This document shows, one piece after another, positions 1-8,077 of a stretch of DNA of 64,000 nt. Within the stretch, counting starts at the first letter, position 1. Every line of letters starts with the position of its first letter. This DNA is from CAILUG01 sp903844415 (GTDB lineage Bacteria; Pseudomonadota; Gammaproteobacteria; Pseudomonadales; Pseudohongiellaceae), in contig CANJTS010000005.1 in the NCBI GenBank assembly GCA_947477655.1, forward strand, positions 1 through 64,000, given 5' to 3'. The position numbers and the translations under genes are program-made. The notes beneath the pieces are model-generated. The model worked only from the letters and a program-made list of their open reading frames with translations. It was not told the DNA's origin and made no database searches.

Positions 1-844
1 CAATTTTTCTCAAGCCTCCCCCACTAAAGTGAAGTAAATCGGCTCGACCCTTTTGACTTCGCTAGCGGACTGTCTCAACAGCTAGAGTGATGGTTTGGAA
101 CCCAAGTGCTTGATTTGCTTGCCCATCAAAAACTTAGGCGGTTTGTGATGAAGTATGTTCTGCCCCACCAATTATCAAGTGTTTGCGCGGGTTATAAGGT
201 CGTAAATACAGTTATTCCCTCATCTGTTCCCTCATTACTCTTGGGTAGATAGGTAAGGTGGTTGCATCACTCCAAGCATCTAATCAATAAACGACGGCCC
301 GCAGACACCACACCAGTTCGAACTTCATAGCCTCCATACCTAAGCCAAAACCCCACCCACCAGGGTACCCCTACTTTTTCAGAAAGGAGTCCCATCTCCC
401 TACGACAAACTATTCCACTCGAACGATGTGCATTTTTACACTTTCTGGGCTCGGTGGATTTTAGGGCGATTACGTCTCAACAGCAAAGCCAACGCTAACG
501 CGGCCACCATTCAAACCGAGCTATCACTGTTGCCAATACCCAGAGCGCCACCAGCAGAGAGCGAATGGCTTTAGCCGATGAGAGAAGAGTAATCCAACCA
601 ACAGCGATCACGGACGATCCGACGACGAGACTTGCAGGGGGGTGCTTGAGTTGTTGACAGGAAAGCGGGATAAAAAGCGAAAGAACAGGCTAACTGGCGA
701 ACGGGTTGGAGACAATTCAGGGCGAATTCAACGATTGAACCGCGCCGATAGGTCGGGCTAACCTTCGACAAAGGGCCCTTTATTTTTCCTATACCCTGCA
801 ACTCTTATATACTAGGGGAAAATAACAATGAAGGGATACCCCTC
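1..844. other. Long gene-free stretch at the window edge
   Basis: No reading frame here has a recognisable product. The longest (571-801, minus) encodes 76 residues with no signal, motif or family resemblance and no convincing ribosome-binding site. On the minus strand several frames broken by stops run through 150-560, which could be an eroded gene, but I recognise no domain. The last 60 bases before 845 are AT-rich and probably carry the promoter and leader for the secreted-protein genes that follow. No tRNA arm or insertion-sequence end was found. Confidence 0.5.
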
Positions 845-1696
845 ATGCTGTCTGCCTCATGTCGTTTTTTGTGCCCGCCTGCCATTGCCGTTGCTTCACT
901 ACTGATCACGTTGTTCATACCTTTATTGGCGGCGGCGCAGGACAATAAGGATTGGCGCGGCGCCTGGATTGCCGACAACGGCCACCAGGTGCTTTATCTG
1001 GTACTGCGCAATGACAAGGTCAGTGGCTTCTACTGCAGCGAGTGCTATGAGCCGGCGAACCTGGCATTCGTCGATGACGGCTCGCTGGCAGCGAATGCAC
1101 TGCATTTCAATCTCTACCATTCTCCATCAGCGAGTGCTGCCTACATCGAACAAGTGGACGCCCGCCGCGACGGTGAAGAGTTGGTGCTGACGTTAAACAA
1201 GCCCAATTCCGCTGCCGCCACGTTGCGCATGCATCGCGCACCGCCACAGCAGGTACCACCGCCAATAGCCGTCGCCCGTCCCAACACGCCAGCTCCAGGT
1301 CGTGCGCGTACGTTGCCCGCCACCGCTGAACTCGTCACTGCCGACAAGGTAACCGGTCTGTGGCTGTGGGGTAGTGGCCCCACCAAGCAGTACTTCATCT
1401 TCAAGCGTCACAAGGATGACATCCGCGGCATGGTGTGTGGTCCGTGCGACAGTGCGAAGGATTTTGCGCCGCTGGAAAACATCAGCATGAACGGCACCAA
1501 TTTCCATTTCGACATCGTGCACGAAGACAACGGCATCGGTTATGAAGAGAACGGCCCGTTCAGCAATGTCACTGATGCGCAGATCTCGATGAACGAAATG
1601 CAGATGACCACAGTGGCGAGCTTCAACCCGCAGGGTCGCAAATTCGAAATGACCTTGTTGGGTCCCATGCAGTACATGCCAGCCCGCAAACCCTGA
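845..1696 (+). CDS. Secreted protein with two similar CxxC-containing halves, unknown function
   Basis: A 283-residue protein with a hydrophobic N-terminal signal peptide ending near the AAAQ at residues 29-32, so it is likely periplasmic or exported. Two halves resemble each other. The first (about 36-130) opens with WRGAWIADNG and has YCSEC; the second (about 165-265) opens with VTGLWLWGSG and has VCGPC. In both, a hydrophobic strand and a CxxC pair are followed by an acidic 'F.L...' segment and an 'HF.....H' segment. A proline-rich linker (about 131-160) joins them. The family was not recognised. It lies 16 bases upstream of the next gene and is probably co-transcribed with it. Codon use is GC-rich, unlike the genes after 4 kb. 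The paired CxxC motifs could bind metal or form disulfides; that is inference. Confidence 0.75.
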   Translation: MLSASCRFLCPPAIAVASLLITLFIPLLAAAQDNKDWRGAWIADNGHQVLYLVLRNDKVSGFYCSECYEPANLAFVDDGSLAANALHFNLYHSPSASAAYIEQVDARRDGEELVLTLNKPNSAAATLRMHRAPPQQVPPPIAVARPNTPAPGRARTLPATAELVTADKVTGLWLWGSGPTKQYFIFKRHKDDIRGMVCGPCDSAKDFAPLENISMNGTNFHFDIVHEDNGIGYEENGPFSNVTDAQISMNEMQMTTVASFNPQGRKFEMTLLGPMQYMPARKP

Positions 1697-1712
1697 GCAA
1701 GGAGGAGGCGCC

Positions 1713-3044
1713 ATGCGCAAACTAGTATTCGCGGTACTGTTGGGCCTAGGTGCAATCACTCTCGCTGCGGCACAAACAAGTGCAGGTCGCGGCGCGCCCG
1801 ATCCGCTGGTGCCGGCGTCTATCGTCGGTTCTGAAGGCAAGGGCTACTTCACTGGCGCCGGCATTCCAGCCGATAACATGCCGGTTTACTCAGCGAAAGA
1901 TGGCGCGGTACCTGCCGGTATTGCGCCGCTGCCAATCGACATTTTTTCAACGAAAGACTTCTATCTGGATCGCGCGTTGTGGAGTGATCCACGCTATTAC
2001 CGCTGCAATTCTGCCGTGGGCCTTGAACAAATCTGGGGCGCCTATGAAGTGCCGTTGATCGGCAACGATCCACCGCGCACAGCTGCCTGGGGTTACTGCG
2101 ATCGCGATTACCCCCGCGCACAGATCGTTAGCCCCTACGACTTTACCAGCGCGAATGCGCATTACGCAGCGCTGTTGGCCGAGGCGCGCGCCAAAGGCGG
2201 CCCGACGCAATACACGCAAGCCACGTTGCCAGCCTGGAGTGGACGTTATGGCCGGCAGCGCGATAAGCGCTTGTCGTGGTTCAACGGCGCCACATTGCAG
2301 ATACCGACGTATCTGTCGTTGCTGACGCCGGAATATCAACAACGCTTCGTGCAGCAGATGTATCACTACTCCGGTGACAACACAGCTCAGTGGCCGGGTT
2401 CCTACTGCTGGCCTGAAGGCTTCATGCGGCGACTTGCGCAGTACGGCGGCGCCAGCGTGAGTTTGTTGTTGACGCCGGAGCTGGTGCTCGACATGCGCAA
2501 CGCTGCCAAGACCCTTGTTACGCAGATCCATATCGGCAGCACGTTCAACGAAGAGGGCATAGTGCCGCGGCTGGGGCCGGATGTATCGCAGTGGTTTGGT
2601 GAGACGATTGGCTTCTGGGATGGCGATGCGTTGATCACGTGGACTTCCAACATTCAGGGCTGGATCTCGCACGGTGGTTTTGAATTCAGCAACAAAATGC
2701 AATCGGTTGAGATCTACACGGCGCGTGCTGGCGCTGGCGGAAACATCATCGGCCTCAAGCACGAAGTAATACTGTACGACGAAGATGCATTGGTAGAACC
2801 CGTGCGCATCGTACATCTGCTTGATAGACAAGGTGACCTCAATGGAGGCGATCCATTCACGATGATGGAATGCATCCCGCAGAGTTTTCCTGTCGACGGT
2901 GTGACGACGCCGATGTCACCGGGGCAGAGTGTTCAGTACCGCATACCCGACATCTATGGACGGCCGTGGGCGAAAATCTGGGAGCAGTACCACGAGGAAG
3001 GCATGCAGCGACCACAGGAAGCCAAGGGTCGCTTTGGTTTATAG
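1713..3044 (+). CDS. Secreted protein of unknown function, 443 aa
   Basis: The start has an AGGAGG-type ribosome-binding site just upstream (near 1701). The N-terminus is a signal peptide with likely cleavage after AAAQ (residues 18-21). The C-terminal third contains WFGETIGFWDGDALITWTSN, which resembles the 'G.W.GD.L.V.T..' segment of secreted proteins often encoded beside DUF6152 genes. A late 'E.IPQS' segment carries a Cys. Several tryptophan-rich segments suggest a beta-rich periplasmic fold. No catalytic motif was identified. It sits between the duplicated CxxC protein and a DUF6152-like gene, all on the same strand with GC-rich codon use, suggesting a three-gene unit. Function is unknown; a periplasmic role in hydrophobic-substrate handling is only a guess from the neighbourhood. 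Confidence 0.7.
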   Translation: MRKLVFAVLLGLGAITLAAAQTSAGRGAPDPLVPASIVGSEGKGYFTGAGIPADNMPVYSAKDGAVPAGIAPLPIDIFSTKDFYLDRALWSDPRYYRCNSAVGLEQIWGAYEVPLIGNDPPRTAAWGYCDRDYPRAQIVSPYDFTSANAHYAALLAEARAKGGPTQYTQATLPAWSGRYGRQRDKRLSWFNGATLQIPTYLSLLTPEYQQRFVQQMYHYSGDNTAQWPGSYCWPEGFMRRLAQYGGASVSLLLTPELVLDMRNAAKTLVTQIHIGSTFNEEGIVPRLGPDVSQWFGETIGFWDGDALITWTSNIQGWISHGGFEFSNKMQSVEIYTARAGAGGNIIGLKHEVILYDEDALVEPVRIVHLLDRQGDLNGGDPFTMMECIPQSFPVDGVTTPMSPGQSVQYRIPDIYGRPWAKIWEQYHEEGMQRPQEAKGRFGL

Positions 3045-3105
3045 TTTCCCGGGTTTGTAATTTCACAGGTCTGCAGTTCATATTGGCAACATTACGGGTG
3101 ACAAC

Positions 3106-3594
3106 ATGGCGAAAACAATAGCAAAAGCAAGAGTCACACACACCATGCTATTTATGGTCGTGGTTTTGGCGGCCGCTCGCAGCCAGGCTCATCATTCGTT
3201 CGCCATGTATGACAGCACTCAAACTCGGGTATTCACCGGCATCGTCACCCGGGTCGATCCCAATCCCAATCACTTGCAGGTCTTCTTCGCACCGCTGAAT
3301 GAGGCGCGCGATCAGGTCATGAAGGACGACAAGGGCGAACCCATTGCCTGGTCAGTGGAAATGGATGGCGCAGCACAGGAAGCGCGTCATGGCATAACGG
3401 TTAACGCGTTTCCACGCGGCACCATCATCAGCGTTGGTCTGTTTCCACTGCGCAATGGGCATACTGGTGGCGGGCGTGGCCGTTCAGGCTTCTTCAAATG
3501 TCCGGCCGATACTCCCCCGGCACCCGGCAAGCATTGCGATTCGGTGACCGGGTCCACGTCGTACGGTGAAGGGGTGTTGACTGCCGTTCCCTGA
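3106..3594 (+). CDS. DUF6152-like small secreted protein
   Basis: A 162-residue protein with an N-terminal hydrophobic segment, then AHHSFAMYD followed by 'F.GIVTRVDPNPNH'. The family signature is a His-His-Ser-Phe start of the mature protein followed by a G.V.....NPH beta strand, and both are visible. DUF6152 proteins are small secreted beta proteins of unknown role, often found beside secreted proteins like the one just upstream. The family's second half is less clear here: after about residue 100 there is a Gly/Arg-rich stretch (GGGRGRSGF) and two Cys residues. The mature end at TAVP is followed at once by the GC-rich stretch that holds a broken DUF3237-like gene on the other strand. Confidence 0.7.
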   Translation: MAKTIAKARVTHTMLFMVVVLAAARSQAHHSFAMYDSTQTRVFTGIVTRVDPNPNHLQVFFAPLNEARDQVMKDDKGEPIAWSVEMDGAAQEARHGITVNAFPRGTIISVGLFPLRNGHTGGGRGRSGFFKCPADTPPAPGKHCDSVTGSTSYGEGVLTAVP

Positions 3595-3620
3595 CAGAGC
3601 GTGCTGTCACGAAATCAGAG

Positions 3621-3780
3621 TCACAGCACCTCGTAGACATCAATGATAACGACGCCCGGCTTCTGCGGACTGAAGCGGACAGCGCTGACAAACACCGTAT
3701 TGTTGAGCCAGCCATACTTGCCGTTCGGTGCCGTGCAAATGCTCCAAACGAATGAAATGTGCTTAAGAGAAAATGGCCTG
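3621..3780 (-). pseudogene. Truncated C-terminal remnant of a DUF3237-like protein
   Basis: Read on the minus strand to the stop at 3621-3623, this stretch encodes TAPNGKYGWLNNTVFVSAV and then VVIIDVYEVL before the stop. The pattern of G.Y.WLN..VFV followed by a beta strand and a terminal VYEV is the usual end of DUF3237 domains. The frame stays open upstream only to about 3827, has no ATG and no ribosome-binding site, and the first two thirds of the domain are missing. Base composition drops sharply near its upstream end. It is therefore best read as a gene cut by a deletion or insertion junction. The family call rests on one short motif and could be wrong. Confidence 0.5.
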
Positions 3781-4070
3781 TAGACGGGCTGTGAGCTTAT
3801 GTAAGCCCTACAGTTAATATATTTTTACGCATATTTGACTTGATTTAATATTTTTAATCTGAATCAATTAAGCCGTCCGAAACATTTCTTTTCGTAAATA
3901 TTAGATGTGTTCGGTATGGCCTCTAATCTAATAAAAAAATAAAATAAATTTATTCCTTTGTTAAAATTTGAGACCGCGTTCTAAGGTTGGGACTAGGTGT
4001 GGTAATGAAGTTCACTGCATCTTTGTTCCATTCATAATTTCAGTTAAATAATGTTCTACCGGAGATTATT
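3781..4070 (+). promoter_or_regulatory. AT-rich leader and probable promoter region of the repeat-peptide gene
   Basis: About 290 bases of AT-rich sequence with no gene separate the DUF3237-like remnant from the peptide gene. A TTGACT hexamer near 3835 and several AT-rich hexamers downstream could form promoter elements, but no pair is clear enough to name. A good ribosome-binding site, CCGGAG, lies about 8 bases before the ATG at 4071. The start of this stretch marks the shift from GC-rich to AT-rich DNA. Confidence 0.4.
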
Positions 4071-4352
4071 ATGTCTAAAGAAATCAAAAGCTCTTTAAGT
4101 GCTATCTTGGATGGTGTTCAGACATCCCGCAGAGGTTTTTTAAAGCACACTTTGCTAGCCAGCAGTTTACTAGCGTTAGCAGCCCCAGCATCAACTGTTC
4201 TTGCTGCCGAAGCTACTCCAGCAGGTAAAGGAGATGCCAAAGGTAAAGGAGATGGTAAAGGTAAAGGAGATGGCAAAGGTAAAGGAGATGGCAAAGGTAA
4301 AGGAGATGGCAAAGGTAAAGGAGATGGCAAAGGTAAAGGGAAAGGTCAATAA
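4071..4352 (+). CDS. Small Tat-signal peptide with GKGDGK tandem repeat tail (possible modified-peptide precursor)
   Basis: A 93-residue protein. Residues 1-18 are a leader-like segment (MSKEIKSSLSAILDGVQT), 19-25 are a twin-arginine motif (SRRGFLK), 26-45 are hydrophobic, and cleavage is likely near Ala45/Ala46. After EATPA the rest is one low-complexity tail: GKGDAK, then five exact GKGDGK units, then GKGKGQ (residues 52-93). There are no Cys, aromatic or hydrophobic residues in the tail. The start is well supported by CCGGAG 8 bases upstream. The next gene, 95 bases downstream on the same strand, encodes a PqqD-like domain joined to a methyltransferase, which suggests the peptide is a substrate modified on Lys or Asp and exported by Tat. 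That is inference. Alternatives are a cation-binding or polyanion-binding periplasmic peptide. Confidence 0.75.
   Translation: MSKEIKSSLSAILDGVQTSRRGFLKHTLLASSLLALAAPASTVLAAEATPAGKGDAKGKGDGKGKGDGKGKGDGKGKGDGKGKGDGKGKGKGQ
4224..4331 (+). repeat. Six tandem copies of an 18-bp coding repeat
   Basis: Units begin at 4224, 4242, 4260, 4278, 4296 and 4314, each reading GGTAAAGGAGATGGCAAA or a near copy. The first has GCC instead of GGC (Ala for Gly), the second has GGT. A seventh, diverged unit (4332-4349) encodes GKGKGQ. Copies 3 to 6 are almost identical at the DNA level, including third positions, which points to recent duplication or slippage and not to old selection on the protein alone. Copy number may differ between strains. 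Confidence 0.95.
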
Positions 4353-4356
4353 TCAT

Positions 4357-4378
4357 TAGCCAAAAAATATTTTGGCTA
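4357..4378 (+). promoter_or_regulatory. Perfect 9-bp hairpin just after the repeat-peptide gene
   Basis: TAGCCAAAA (4357-4365), a 4-base AATA loop, then TTTTGGCTA (4370-4378). The stem starts 4 bases after the peptide stop codon. It is not followed by a run of T, so a strong intrinsic terminator is unlikely. It could protect the 3' end of a peptide-only transcript or damp read-through into the methyltransferase gene, giving more precursor than enzyme. A second, GC-rich stem (TCCGGGG 4405-4411 with CCCCGGA 4427-4433) lies between it and the next start. Confidence 0.6.
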
Positions 4379-4447
4379 GATTAAAACCATCTTCCACTTA
4401 TTCTTCCGGGGGGCGCTTTCAAGGTTCCCCGGATTGTTACAGATCTT

Positions 4448-5608
4448 ATGGATTCACCTCTAATAACAAGCAATCATCGCCTTGCAATAACCACTGCAGA
4501 TGACAGTTATCTTGTCTACGATCTAGATTCCTGCAAGCTCCACCGGCTTAATGCAACAGCAGCTTTAATTCTGGAATTATGTAATGGCCAAAGAAGTATT
4601 GCGGACATAAGCAATATTCTCGACCCCTTACTGCAGAATAACCCTATTTCCTGTATAGATTGGATTAAATTTGCTACAGATGAAGGTCTGCTGGTAACAC
4701 ATAAATCATCTGCGTCTGAAGTAAAAAGGCCAACTCCGCAAGATTTCAGAGCAAGTTCTATCGAACTTAGAGCAGACGGTGAAATTCTGGCAGCGTTTGT
4801 TTGTCAGGAACAAGCGACAGAAATGGAACCTGATAACGCTGTCAACTGGCTAGGGTTGGGAGAACTTGCGCACATTCTTGGTAGGCGGGATAGAGCAAGA
4901 GAAGCCTATCAACAGTATCTGGTCATACAGCCCGACAATGCAGAAACAAGACACATCCTGGACGCCTTACTTGACAAAGACCCGCCCTCCCGCGCACCCG
5001 ATGAATGTATAGTGCAACTGTATTCCAGATTCGCAGAATTTTACGAACATAACATGTGCGATGAACTGGATTACGCCGCGCCAGAATTGGTCAGGGAGGC
5101 TATTGCTACTGTATTACCTAGCCCGCAATCCATCAGCATTCTAGAACTGGGCTGCGGAACAGGTCTTGCTGGTAAGTATTTAAAACCGCTTGCGAACACT
5201 TTAATCGGAATAGACCTGTCTCCTGACATGGCAGCTATATGTAGCGCCACAGGACTGTACGATCAAATCCATGTAGCTGAAATCACTGCTTTTCTGGCAA
5301 ATGCTTATAGTGTCCATCAGCTGATAGTAGCTTGTGACACGTTTATTTATTTCGGCGATTTACGGCAAGTTATCTTCCCAGCAGTAAGATGCCTTAATTC
5401 TGGAGGCTTGTTTATATTCACCGTTGAAAAAACTGACTTTGCGCCATTCAAGCTGACCGATTCTGGGCGTTATGCACATAGCAAAGAACACATAGTATCA
5501 ACAGCAAGGGAAGCTGGGCTTGAAGTGTTTGGCATCACGGAGAGTATTTTAAGAAAAGAGTATGGCAACCCAGTAACCGGATTTGTAGCGGTACTTCGAA
5601 AAAATTGA
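4448..5608 (+). CDS. PqqD-like domain / TPR-like / SAM-dependent methyltransferase fusion
   Basis: 386 residues in three parts. Residues 8-85 resemble PqqD: YDLDSCKLHRLNATAALILE, then NGQRSIADI, and a helix ending in 'DEGLL'. PqqD-like domains bind leader peptides of ribosomally made, modified peptides. Residues 105-175 look like TPR helices (AVNWLGLGELAHILGRRDRA, then an Asp-Asn 'QPDNAETRHILDALL'). Residues 187-386 are a class I methyltransferase of the COG4976 type: 'YSRFAEFYEHNM', motif I ELGCGTG (233-239), acidic Asp256 in GIDLSP, and CDTFIYFGD near 296-304. Ribosome binding at the ATG is weak. The gene follows the Tat repeat peptide at 95 bases on the same strand, so the peptide is the obvious candidate substrate. 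Target residue and product are unknown. The domain calls are fairly firm; the pathway is inference. Confidence 0.8.
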   Translation: MDSPLITSNHRLAITTADDSYLVYDLDSCKLHRLNATAALILELCNGQRSIADISNILDPLLQNNPISCIDWIKFATDEGLLVTHKSSASEVKRPTPQDFRASSIELRADGEILAAFVCQEQATEMEPDNAVNWLGLGELAHILGRRDRAREAYQQYLVIQPDNAETRHILDALLDKDPPSRAPDECIVQLYSRFAEFYEHNMCDELDYAAPELVREAIATVLPSPQSISILELGCGTGLAGKYLKPLANTLIGIDLSPDMAAICSATGLYDQIHVAEITAFLANAYSVHQLIVACDTFIYFGDLRQVIFPAVRCLNSGGLFIFTVEKTDFAPFKLTDSGRYAHSKEHIVSTAREAGLEVFGITESILRKEYGNPVTGFVAVLRKN

Positions 5609-5720
5609 CAATAAAAGCTTTACAGCATTCTTACTAAGAAGAACCAGGCGATCAACCCAATAGGTTACTTTCTTTTTTTCTACTATTTCGTTTTTAAATA
5701 ACTCTTTGTAGAAACAATTA

Positions 5721-7931
5721 TTATTGTTGCACTGCGAGTCTTACCCCTTTTCCAGCCTGTAGTCCGATCAAATCAATAAGAATGCGGCCACCTTCAAGCA
5801 GATAGGGATCGTTTTCGGTCTTTTTTGCGACGACTTCAGTGCCATCTTTAATCTCTGGTTCCGAGCTTGGTTCTGGGTCTGCTTTTGCATCTGCAATAGC
5901 ATCCTCTGCATCCAGCGCAGCAGTGTCAGTCAGGATGGGTAAACCTTTGGCCAAACGCCGAGTGTTTTCAGCTTGCAGGCGCCAAGCGTCATTTTCAGCA
6001 CGCTCGCTCAGTAGTTTTTCCTCGTTCAATGTAACTTCATTTACATCACGATTTTCTACAGCACGTGCAATTTGTGCACGGATGAACACAAAGTCAGGAT
6101 CATTTATCAGACGAGCTGTATGTTTGCTGTCTAGGGTAGGAATAAGGGTATGCAAATCTGTATATGGACGATAATAATTAGGTTCAATAGTGTCCCAGGG
6201 CAGGGCGGTAGGGAGTGCACTTTCACCAATGTCTTCCGATACATCATACAAATCCGGGAACGTTATATCAGGAGTGACCCCTTTGTGTTGGGTGCTTTCT
6301 CCGGAAATTCGGTAAAACTTTGCGCGCGTTATTTTCATCTGACCCACATCCATGGGAATTAATTCCTGTACCGTGCCTTTGCCGAAGGTTTGACTGCCCA
6401 TCACAATTCCACGTTGATAATCCTGTATAGCGCCAGCAAATATTTCTGAAGCAGAAGCACTTAAACGGTTGACCAATACTGCAAGAGGGCCGTCATAAAT
6501 TATTTCAGGATCAGAATCACCCTGTACGATATTATTGCCGTCAGCATCACGTACCTGAACTGTAGGACCACGTCGAATGAATAACCCCACCAGCGAATTG
6601 GCTTCGCTCAAGGAACCACCCCCATTGCGGCGCAAATCTACAACAACTCCTTCAACGCCATCGGCTTTTAATTTAACAAGCAGTTCCTGAACATCTCGTG
6701 TACTACTACGGTAATCAGGATCACGGCGTTGCAGTGCTTCAAAATCGACATAGAAAGTAGGCAGTTCGATCACTCCAATTTTGTGAATGCTACCTTCGTA
6801 ATCCACTTCTACGATTTTACTTTTTGCGGATGAATCTTCTAGTTTGACTGTATCACGTGTGATGCTTACTACTTTAATTTCCAAACCAGCACCGTCTGGC
6901 ATAACATTTAACCGAACTACACTGCCTTTTTCTCCGCGGACTAATTGCACTACGTCATCTACACGCCAGCCGATTACGTCTACAAAAGGTTCGTCCCCCT
7001 GTGCCACGCCTATAATTTTATCTGAGGGGTGAAGTTCACCAGTTAATTCAGCCGGTCCACCGGTGACAACACTGACAATTTTTGTATATTCATCTTCAGT
7101 GGTGAGAACTGCACCAATACCCTCAAGAGACAAACGCATGCTCATATTGAAATTTTCCGCAGCCCGCGGTGCATAATATTGAGTATGAGGATCGAAGGTC
7201 ATAGTCATAGCATCCATATAACTTTGATAGACATCCAGACCATTGGTTTTAAGTACCTGACTTAATTGAGAACGAAATCGTTTGCTTAGCAGTACCTTAG
7301 TCTCATCAATAGTCTTGTCTGTAAGCTTGAGACTTAAGACACTGCTTTTTACCTGCTTGCGCCAGATTTCAGTTAGAACGTCATGGTTTATAGGCCAGGG
7401 TTCCTTGCCACGATCCAGTTCCATATTTTCATCAAGTGTAAAATCAAATGCATTTAAGACATCCTCCACCTGCTTGATGGAATAAACTAGGCGCTCGATT
7501 AAACGATGTTGATAAAGATTGTAGATAAGATAGCCAGCTTGGGTATCACCAGTGAGCAGCAGGTCATCGAGTTCGTTGCGGTACTGTTCGAACTGCGTGA
7601 TATCTTCTTGGGTGAAGTACATGCGCCCCCCATCCAGAGTTTTTATAAAACTGTCGAGCATAGTGCTGGAAAAAACGTCATCAAAATTGATTTCCGAGTA
7701 ATGGTTGCGGCTTAACTGTTCCATGATGCTGGTAGTTGTTTGTTCATAGTCTGCTGCAGGCTGTAGTTGTTGATACAAAAGGTCGACATCTAGTGGTAAA
7801 TCTGCAGGCAGGTACTGCAGTGTCTGCGCATGAGTAAACACAGAAACCAGTAATAAGAGGGTTAATCTTGCCAATCGCATAAACATATTTGCACCAAATT
7901 TTGGTAAGAGTTTTGTGACGATAAACTTCAT
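5721..7931 (-). CDS. prc: Tail-specific periplasmic protease Prc (S41 family)
   Basis: A 736-residue carboxy-terminal protease, close to the usual length of about 680 plus extension. The N-terminus has a signal peptide (hydrophobic LTLLLLVSVFTHAQ; a shorter start at Met16 or Met18 is possible). A helical domain follows, then a PDZ domain (about 250-345, with SLEGIGAVL), then the S41 protease domain with VVDLRRNGGG, the nucleophile segment SASASEIFAGA and the general-base Lys in TFGKGTVQE. A C-terminal helical domain (DUF3340-like) completes it. Prc trims C-termini of periplasmic proteins, including penicillin-binding protein 3 and lipoproteins, and controls peptidoglycan hydrolases. It converges on the methyltransferase gene with 112 bases between stops. 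Confidence 0.95.
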   Translation of the reverse strand: MKFIVTKLLPKFGANMFMRLARLTLLLLVSVFTHAQTLQYLPADLPLDVDLLYQQLQPAADYEQTTTSIMEQLSRNHYSEINFDDVFSSTMLDSFIKTLDGGRMYFTQEDITQFEQYRNELDDLLLTGDTQAGYLIYNLYQHRLIERLVYSIKQVEDVLNAFDFTLDENMELDRGKEPWPINHDVLTEIWRKQVKSSVLSLKLTDKTIDETKVLLSKRFRSQLSQVLKTNGLDVYQSYMDAMTMTFDPHTQYYAPRAAENFNMSMRLSLEGIGAVLTTEDEYTKIVSVVTGGPAELTGELHPSDKIIGVAQGDEPFVDVIGWRVDDVVQLVRGEKGSVVRLNVMPDGAGLEIKVVSITRDTVKLEDSSAKSKIVEVDYEGSIHKIGVIELPTFYVDFEALQRRDPDYRSSTRDVQELLVKLKADGVEGVVVDLRRNGGGSLSEANSLVGLFIRRGPTVQVRDADGNNIVQGDSDPEIIYDGPLAVLVNRLSASASEIFAGAIQDYQRGIVMGSQTFGKGTVQELIPMDVGQMKITRAKFYRISGESTQHKGVTPDITFPDLYDVSEDIGESALPTALPWDTIEPNYYRPYTDLHTLIPTLDSKHTARLINDPDFVFIRAQIARAVENRDVNEVTLNEEKLLSERAENDAWRLQAENTRRLAKGLPILTDTAALDAEDAIADAKADPEPSSEPEIKDGTEVVAKKTENDPYLLEGGRILIDLIGLQAGKGVRLAVQQ

Positions 7932-8077
7932 ATTGCTGTTGCCCTCGTTACTGGATCACTGAGATCTCGATGCGTCTCTTGCTGATCGTAACCCAAGGCC
8001 GCAGGTAAATCCTTAACTTGTTATTAATCGTTACGAAAATAACTAATTTGACGAGGTATTGCATGTCGTTTCTAGAT

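Noticed and set aside
430..570. Minus-strand hydrophobic stretch MVAALALALLLRRNR after a GGALG segment, resembling a C-terminal sorting tail
   Set aside because: A stop codon separates the two parts, no upstream protein is open in frame, and the sorting motif itself is not complete. It could be a relict, but the evidence is too thin.
1193..1840. Long minus-strand frame of 215 residues under the first secreted gene
   Set aside because: It is a shadow frame favoured by GC-rich codons; the plus-strand gene has a signal peptide, internal domain symmetry and operon context.
1947..2831. Minus-strand frame of 294 residues opposite the 443-residue secreted protein
   Set aside because: Same cause, and its translation has no recognisable motif or start signal.
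4118..4330. A minus-strand frame of 70 residues rich in PSPLPL repeats across the GKGDGK array
   Set aside because: It is the mirror of the 18-bp repeat. It has no ribosome-binding site, and the plus-strand frame has a Tat signal and good start.
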